A stretch of 64,000 bases of DNA from Henriciella sp. (GTDB lineage Bacteria > Pseudomonadota > Alphaproteobacteria > Caulobacterales > Hyphomonadaceae): assembly GCA_013213785.1 (NCBI GenBank), contig JABSPZ010000014.1, positions 1 to 64,000 of the forward strand, given 5' to 3'. This document shows, piece by piece, positions 60,367-64,000 of the stretch. Position numbers and translations under genes: made by a program. Every line of letters begins with the position of its first letter. The first letter of the stretch is position 1. A model generated the notes under the pieces. That model was not told the origin of the DNA. It searched no databases and saw nothing but the letters and a program-made list of their open reading frames with translations.

Positions 60367-60659
60367 TGGCGACTAAAATTGGGGCCCAAGAGGCTGTGAC
60401 GAAACTCTCTGGTTGGACCGTTAAGGCAGGAGATCGCGACGCGATCGAAAAGAGCTTCAAGTTCGCGGATTTCAAAACTGCATTCGGGTTTATGTCGTCG
60501 TGCGCGTTGAAGGCCGAGCAGATGGATCATCATCCAGAATGGTTCAATGTCTACAATCGTGTGGAGGTCACGTTGACCACACATGATGCTGATGGGGTCA
60601 CGGCACTGGATGTCGAGCTGGCGACATTTATGGATGGATTGGCCGCCAAACTCGCCTAA
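60366..60659 (+). CDS. phhB: Pterin-4a-carbinolamine dehydratase
   Basis: 97 aa. The catalytic [16 protein letters not shown] motif (about 56-71) and the [20 protein letters not shown] segment are typical of PCD/DCoH. Recycles the pterin of aromatic amino-acid hydroxylases, but no such hydroxylase is in the window; it may serve another pterin enzyme. TAATG overlap with the lipoprotein. Convergent with DUF1223 with no gap. Confidence 0.94.
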   Translation: MATKIGAQEAVTKLSGWTVKAGDRDAIEKSFKFADFKTAFGFMSSCALKAEQMDHHPEWFNVYNRVEVTLTTHDADGVTALDVELATFMDGLAAKLA

Positions 60660-61430
60660 TCAAGAACAATAGCTCGCGCCCAAGATTGGGCCGAGGCGAT
60701 TGCCACGCTTTTCTTGAATGATGATCGCGCAGCCATGATCCGCCGATGGCGTTTCGATGTTCAAAGACATCGCCGCTCCTGAATACGTCCCGACTTGTTT
60801 TGCGTCTAAGACGACATTTCTGCTGAACAGGTGAACGCCCCGGTTTTCGCCGCGCGGAACTGAAGTCGATTGTTCTGGGAGGAGGGTGAGCTGAAAGATT
60901 TCTGCTGGACGTTCTAAAGCGACCTCAAAGGCGCCAATATCTATCTGTGCCTCGTCTCCCCTGCGCGACACCTCGAGTGATGCCATGGCGTGGGTCGAGT
61001 TCGATATAAGCTGCGCGATTTGGCTCGCGCGGTGGCCAACGGTTTCAGATGCGCCATTGATCACGGCTTGTGGAGTATAGGCGCCGCCAGTGCCTCGCAG
61101 GGCGCGATTGTATTGGCGTTGACGCGCTGTGTAGTCTGGGTTGGAGAACGGGTCCTTCCACGCCCCGGCGCGGCCATGGACCAAGCGGTCCCAATAATCG
61201 ACATGCCATTCCAGAACGATCAAGTCCTCTCGCTCAGCAAGTTCCGAGAAGAGTTTCTCAGCGGGTGGGCAGGAAGAACAGCTCTGCGATGTGAAGAGCT
61301 CGGCAACAACCGGCCCGCTCGGCGTCGTTGTTGCTGGCGGCAGTTTTTGGAGCGTTTGCGCGCCCCCGCCCAGCGACAGAACTGTGAGCGTTGTGACGAG
61401 TAAAGCCAGAGCGAGAAGCGTGATGCGCAT
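60660..61430 (-). CDS. DUF1223 family thioredoxin-like protein
   Basis: 256 aa from ATG 61430 (GGAG ahead). A signal or anchor segment (about 1-22) precedes a thioredoxin-like domain with VVAELFTSQSCSSCPPAEKL and CxxC Cys51/Cys54, then LEWHVDYWDRLVH. DUF1223 (PF06764) is usually periplasmic and its function is not defined. The stop abuts phhB's stop. Confidence 0.87.
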   Translation of the reverse strand: MRITLLALALLVTTLTVLSLGGGAQTLQKLPPATTTPSGPVVAELFTSQSCSSCPPAEKLFSELAEREDLIVLEWHVDYWDRLVHGRAGAWKDPFSNPDYTARQRQYNRALRGTGGAYTPQAVINGASETVGHRASQIAQLISNSTHAMASLEVSRRGDEAQIDIGAFEVALERPAEIFQLTLLPEQSTSVPRGENRGVHLFSRNVVLDAKQVGTYSGAAMSLNIETPSADHGCAIIIQEKRGNRLGPILGASYCS

Positions 61431-61442
61431 GGAGGTCTCCAA

Positions 61443-61594
61443 ACTGTAGTTCGCCTTAGTTCGGGTAGCGCGCCAAAATTCTCAAATCGCGTTTTTTCAA
61501 CTCGCCGTGAGCGGACGTCGCCGCGTCAGGGCTTGCGCCGGGTTCATCCGCGCGGCTACACCACGCGCAGACAACAGTATTGAGGAGGGCCGCC
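61443..61594. promoter_or_regulatory. Divergent intergenic region, DUF1223 and SDR
   Basis: No gene is seen; the stretch is G+C-rich towards the SDR. Promoters for both genes must lie here, but no consensus box is clear enough to call. Confidence 0.3.
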
Positions 61595-62368
61595 ATGGGC
61601 CGCGTATCAGGCAAGAAAGCAATCGTCACAGGCGGAGCACAAGGACTAGGCGAGGCCACGGCCTGGATGCTGGCCCGTGAAGGCGCGAAAGTGACCGTCA
61701 CTGATGTGAATGGCGAAGGCGCAGATGCCGTTGCCGCAACGATCAATGCAGAGCTTGGCGCTGGAACAGCCTTTGCCTGGCAGCACGACGTGACCGACGG
61801 TGATCGTTGGAAAGTGGTTGTGCAAGAAGCTCATGACGCCATGGGCGGGCTCAACATCCTGATCAACAATGCTGGGATTGGCTCGCTAGGCAGCGTCGAA
61901 GACGAAGACTATGGCGTGTTCCAACACGTTATGAAGGTCGACGTCGACTCGATTTTCCTGGGCTGTAAGTACGCGATCCCACTCATGCGCGATCATGGTC
62001 TGGGCTCGATCGTGAATATCAGCTCCATCGCCGGTATCGTCGCGAGCGGCAACTATGTGTCTTACAACACCGCGAAAGCAGCGGTTCGCCATATGTCGAA
62101 ATCGATCGCACTTCACTGCGCAAAAACGGGCGGACAAATTCGCTGTAATTCAGTGCACCCGGTCTTCATCAACACACCAATCCTAGATGGCGTGAAACAG
62201 ATGTTTGGGGAAGAAGAGGGGCTTGCGAAACTCGGGCGCCAAATCCCACTCGGTAAAGTCGGTGAGCCGGATGACATCGCTTATGCCGTCCTTTATCTCG
62301 CCAGTGACGAAAGCAAACTGGTCACGGGCGCTGAGCTGAAAGTCGATGGCGGCATCAGCGCGATGTAG
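61595..62368 (+). CDS. Short-chain dehydrogenase/reductase
   Basis: 257 aa from ATG 61595 (GAGGAGGG ahead). TGGAQGLGEATAWMLAREGA is the NAD(P) loop; NNAGIG, NISSIAGIVASGNYVSYNTAK gives the Ser and Tyr-x3-Lys catalytic residues; the C-terminal VTGAELKVDGGISAM is typical of the classical SDR family (3-alpha/7-alpha/20-beta-HSD-like). Substrate unknown. Confidence 0.92.
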   Translation: MGRVSGKKAIVTGGAQGLGEATAWMLAREGAKVTVTDVNGEGADAVAATINAELGAGTAFAWQHDVTDGDRWKVVVQEAHDAMGGLNILINNAGIGSLGSVEDEDYGVFQHVMKVDVDSIFLGCKYAIPLMRDHGLGSIVNISSIAGIVASGNYVSYNTAKAAVRHMSKSIALHCAKTGGQIRCNSVHPVFINTPILDGVKQMFGEEEGLAKLGRQIPLGKVGEPDDIAYAVLYLASDESKLVTGAELKVDGGISAM

Positions 62369-62424
62369 CGCTTGCTAATCCTAAATGTTCATGTAATGTT
62401 CCGGCCTCAAGTAAGGAGGCTGGA

Positions 62425-62802
62425 ATGATTGGGTATGTAACTTTAGGCACGAATGATTTGCCGGGGAACGCGAAGTTCTACGATGCAATCGCCAAAGAAA
62501 TGGGCGTCGGGCGGATGATGGACGAGGACACGTTCATCGCCTGGGGTGAGATGGGCAGCGCCCCTGGCGTTGCCATCACCAAACCGTTTGACGGAAATGC
62601 ACCGAGCGTTGGCAATGGGACGATGGTGGCCCTGCAGGCCAGTGGCCCGGAACAGATCGATCGCTTGCACGCGATCGCGCTTGAGCAGGGTGGAACCTGT
62701 GAAGGCAAACCCGGTGATCGCGGTGGCGGCTTTTACGCGGCCTATTTCCGCGACCTGGATGGAAACAAGCTGAACGCGTTCTGCATGGTAGCCGCAGAAT
62801 AG
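62425..62802 (+). CDS. VOC-family (glyoxalase/bleomycin-resistance fold) protein
   Basis: 125 aa. The N-terminal GYVTLGTNDLPGNAKFYDA and C-terminal GGGFYAAYFRDLDGNKLNAF with the metal-ligand-like Asp/Glu region are the VOC pattern. Function cannot be assigned; it may isomerise, oxygenate or sequester. AAGGAGG precedes the ATG. Convergent with the MFS gene, 4 bases apart. Confidence 0.88.
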   Translation: MIGYVTLGTNDLPGNAKFYDAIAKEMGVGRMMDEDTFIAWGEMGSAPGVAITKPFDGNAPSVGNGTMVALQASGPEQIDRLHAIALEQGGTCEGKPGDRGGGFYAAYFRDLDGNKLNAFCMVAAE

Positions 62803-62806
62803 GGCT

Positions 62807-64000
62807 CTATCCGATTGGGCGTCGGCCAACCACTAAGACGGCATAGGCGCCCAAAACGGCCATGACCGCTGCAGACATATAGAGCGGTAAGGGCGCACCA
62901 ACCTGGTATAAAGCGGCGCCGAGCAAGGGGCCGAAGATAAAGCCTGCAGGCGGTGCTGCGGCCAGCAAAGCCGCGGCAGAGCCTTGCTCATGGCGATCGA
63001 CTGAGAGGCTACCGAGCGCATTGGCGGCGGGCACAGCGAGCGCCGCGCCACCTCCAACAATCAAGAAGGCCAAACATACAGCCCAGAAGGGGGCCAATAG
63101 ATTGGCGAGAACATACCCGACAGCGATCAGAAAGAGCCCTGTCGGCAGCATCCGCCGCGGATCGGGCTTGCGCAGTTGGACATAGCCAAACTGCACGATC
63201 ACCATGGCGACCGCCAAACAAGCAAATGCAATTCCAGCAAATAGAACCGTGCGTTCCTCGCCAAGGTCGTACCGGTCTTCCAAAAACCATCCAAGGGTCT
63301 GCTGGATCATGCCGACGGCGACAAAATAGGTGAACAAGAAGAGCAGGTGCGGGAAGACGCGTGGGTCGCGCATGGCCAGCGGGCTAGGCCGGGCTGCGCT
63401 CTCTCTGCTGGTGCGAGACTTTGGAAGCGCGAATACGATCAGGATCCCGCAGGAGATACAGAGAATAATCGATCCCCATAGCGGCACCAAAGCTCCGAAC
63501 GGCGCCAGGACAGTTGCACCTGCGGGGCCTAAGATCGATCCGATGCTCATGGCCGCGCCAAGCATCCCCAGCCCGGCAGCACGGTTTGCGGGCGTGGTGG
63601 CGTCGGTCATCGCGGCCATGCTTGCAGGCTGCAAACCCGGCGATAACAACCCAAACCAAACCCTCACAAAGACCAGTGTGAAAAACATTGTCATACCGGT
63701 GATCATACCCGCCAAGGCTGCTTCGAGCGCGAACAAGAAGGCCATATTGGTGAAGCCCATCGCCATCAGCGAGAAGACCATCACGCGCTTGCGGCCAAAC
63801 CGATCAGCCCAACGTCCCCATTGTGGGATCATAAGCGCGTAGATCGCGGCTGAGAGCGTCAAAATCCCGGCGACTTGCACTTCCGTGAGGCCGGCCTTGC
63901 GGGCGAGCGGCGCAACAACAACGAAATTGATCGTCATGCCAGCGCCCATCGCGACGCTCGCTAGTCCAATCATGCCTTGTTGGAAGGATGTCAGCGGCCG
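62807..64000 (-). CDS. MFS transporter, 5' end beyond window
   Basis: 397 residues are visible on the minus strand from the window edge to the stop. An ATG at 63973 would give 388 aa, but the frame stays open to 64000 (upstream RPLTSFQQG) and this ATG lies inside what should be the first helix, so the true start is probably outside. MFS features: GRWADRFGRKRVMVFS loop between helices 2 and 3 (the GxxxDRxGRK signature) and about twelve hydrophobic segments. Substrate unknown; may be drug-type efflux. Confidence 0.85.
   Translation of the reverse strand, partial: RPLTSFQQGMIGLASVAMGAGMTINFVVVAPLARKAGLTEVQVAGILTLSAAIYALMIPQWGRWADRFGRKRVMVFSLMAMGFTNMAFLFALEAALAGMITGMTMFFTLVFVRVWFGLLSPGLQPASMAAMTDATTPANRAAGLGMLGAAMSIGSILGPAGATVLAPFGALVPLWGSIILCISCGILIVFALPKSRTSRESAARPSPLAMRDPRVFPHLLFLFTYFVAVGMIQQTLGWFLEDRYDLGEERTVLFAGIAFACLAVAMVIVQFGYVQLRKPDPRRMLPTGLFLIAVGYVLANLLAPFWAVCLAFLIVGGGAALAVPAANALGSLSVDRHEQGSAAALLAAAPPAGFIFGPLLGAALYQVGAPLPLYMSAAVMAVLGAYAVLVVGRRPIG

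Noticed and set aside
1-64000. tRNA, rRNA, CRISPR array, insertion sequence or prophage
   Set aside because: I saw no cloverleaf-like sequence, no regularly spaced repeats, no transposase or phage genes, and no terminal repeats.

Overview
The window looks like chromosomal DNA of an aerobic, dimorphic alphaproteobacterium close to the Hyphomonadaceae/Maricaulaceae-Caulobacter group. The evidence is gene content: MipZ, a CckA-type hybrid kinase, FlbT, a FliM-like protein, an alphaproteobacterial DksA with one zinc-finger cysteine, a phasin/DD-carboxypeptidase/clpS-clpA neighbourhood, a three-gene proton-translocating transhydrogenase and an ATP12-type assembly factor. TTAACCAT or TTAA-N7-TTAAC-like CtrA boxes lie in front of the flagellar and cckA genes. 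I see no tRNA, rRNA, insertion sequence, prophage or CRISPR array. The species assignment is inference.

Layout. 1-3.6 kb: Kef-type K+/H+ antiporter, glyoxalase-superfamily protein, glycosyltransferase. 3.6-9.7 kb: clpS-clpA, DUF1499 protein, phasin, DD-carboxypeptidase and a class C beta-lactamase-fold hydrolase. 9.7-16.6 kb: small unknown genes, an unassigned RNA-like element at 10.4-10.5 kb, an AraC-type regulator, a YadA-like trimeric autotransporter adhesin, mipZ with a partner gene, and panC. 16.6-19.3 kb: lipoprotein hydrolase, DUF3297, MmcQ/YjbR, L,D-transpeptidase. 19.3-24.5 kb: an assimilatory sulfur operon (cysG, DUF2849, GST, cysI, DUF934, cysH) with a divergent LysR gene. 24.6-31.4 kb: Rieske protein, another hydrolase, thymidine kinase, rhodanese, ferredoxin-NADP reductase, acetyltransferase, DUF481 outer-membrane protein. 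31.4-39.5 kb: aroC, pdxH, SDR, DUF4345, HAD, ATP12, a lipoprotein, SodC, TlyA, MoxR. 39.6-44.1 kb: flbT, an unknown partner, MarC, a membrane protein, dksA, fliM-like. 44.1-50.1 kb: TerC, pntB-pntAB-pntAA, DUF885 lipoprotein. 50.2-57.6 kb: cckA, PAS_5 protein, a Gly/Cys-rich secreted protein, a TonB receptor. 57.6-64 kb: DUF4345, bioB and a short operon ending in a pterin dehydratase, DUF1223, SDR, VOC, and an MFS transporter cut by the right edge.

Gene packing is very tight. Nine convergent pairs have stop codons within about 11 bp, and three share a TTAA or CTAA tetranucleotide that provides both stops. Most co-directional pairs overlap by ATGA or TAATG. The sulfur genes form one translationally coupled unit for siroheme synthesis, APS reduction and sulfite reduction. 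CckA, MipZ, FlbT, FliM-like and DksA point to cell-cycle-linked control of motility and division.

The items most worth a second look are a probable minus-strand small RNA at 10411-10504 (C-rich-loop hairpin followed by a perfect 12-bp terminator stem, with no gene upstream), the adhesin with an 18-bp operator-like dyad beside an AraC regulator, an L,D-transpeptidase start codon buried in a doubled palindrome, a SodC with a zinc-ligand His changed to Glu, and a Rieske protein with reversed domain order.
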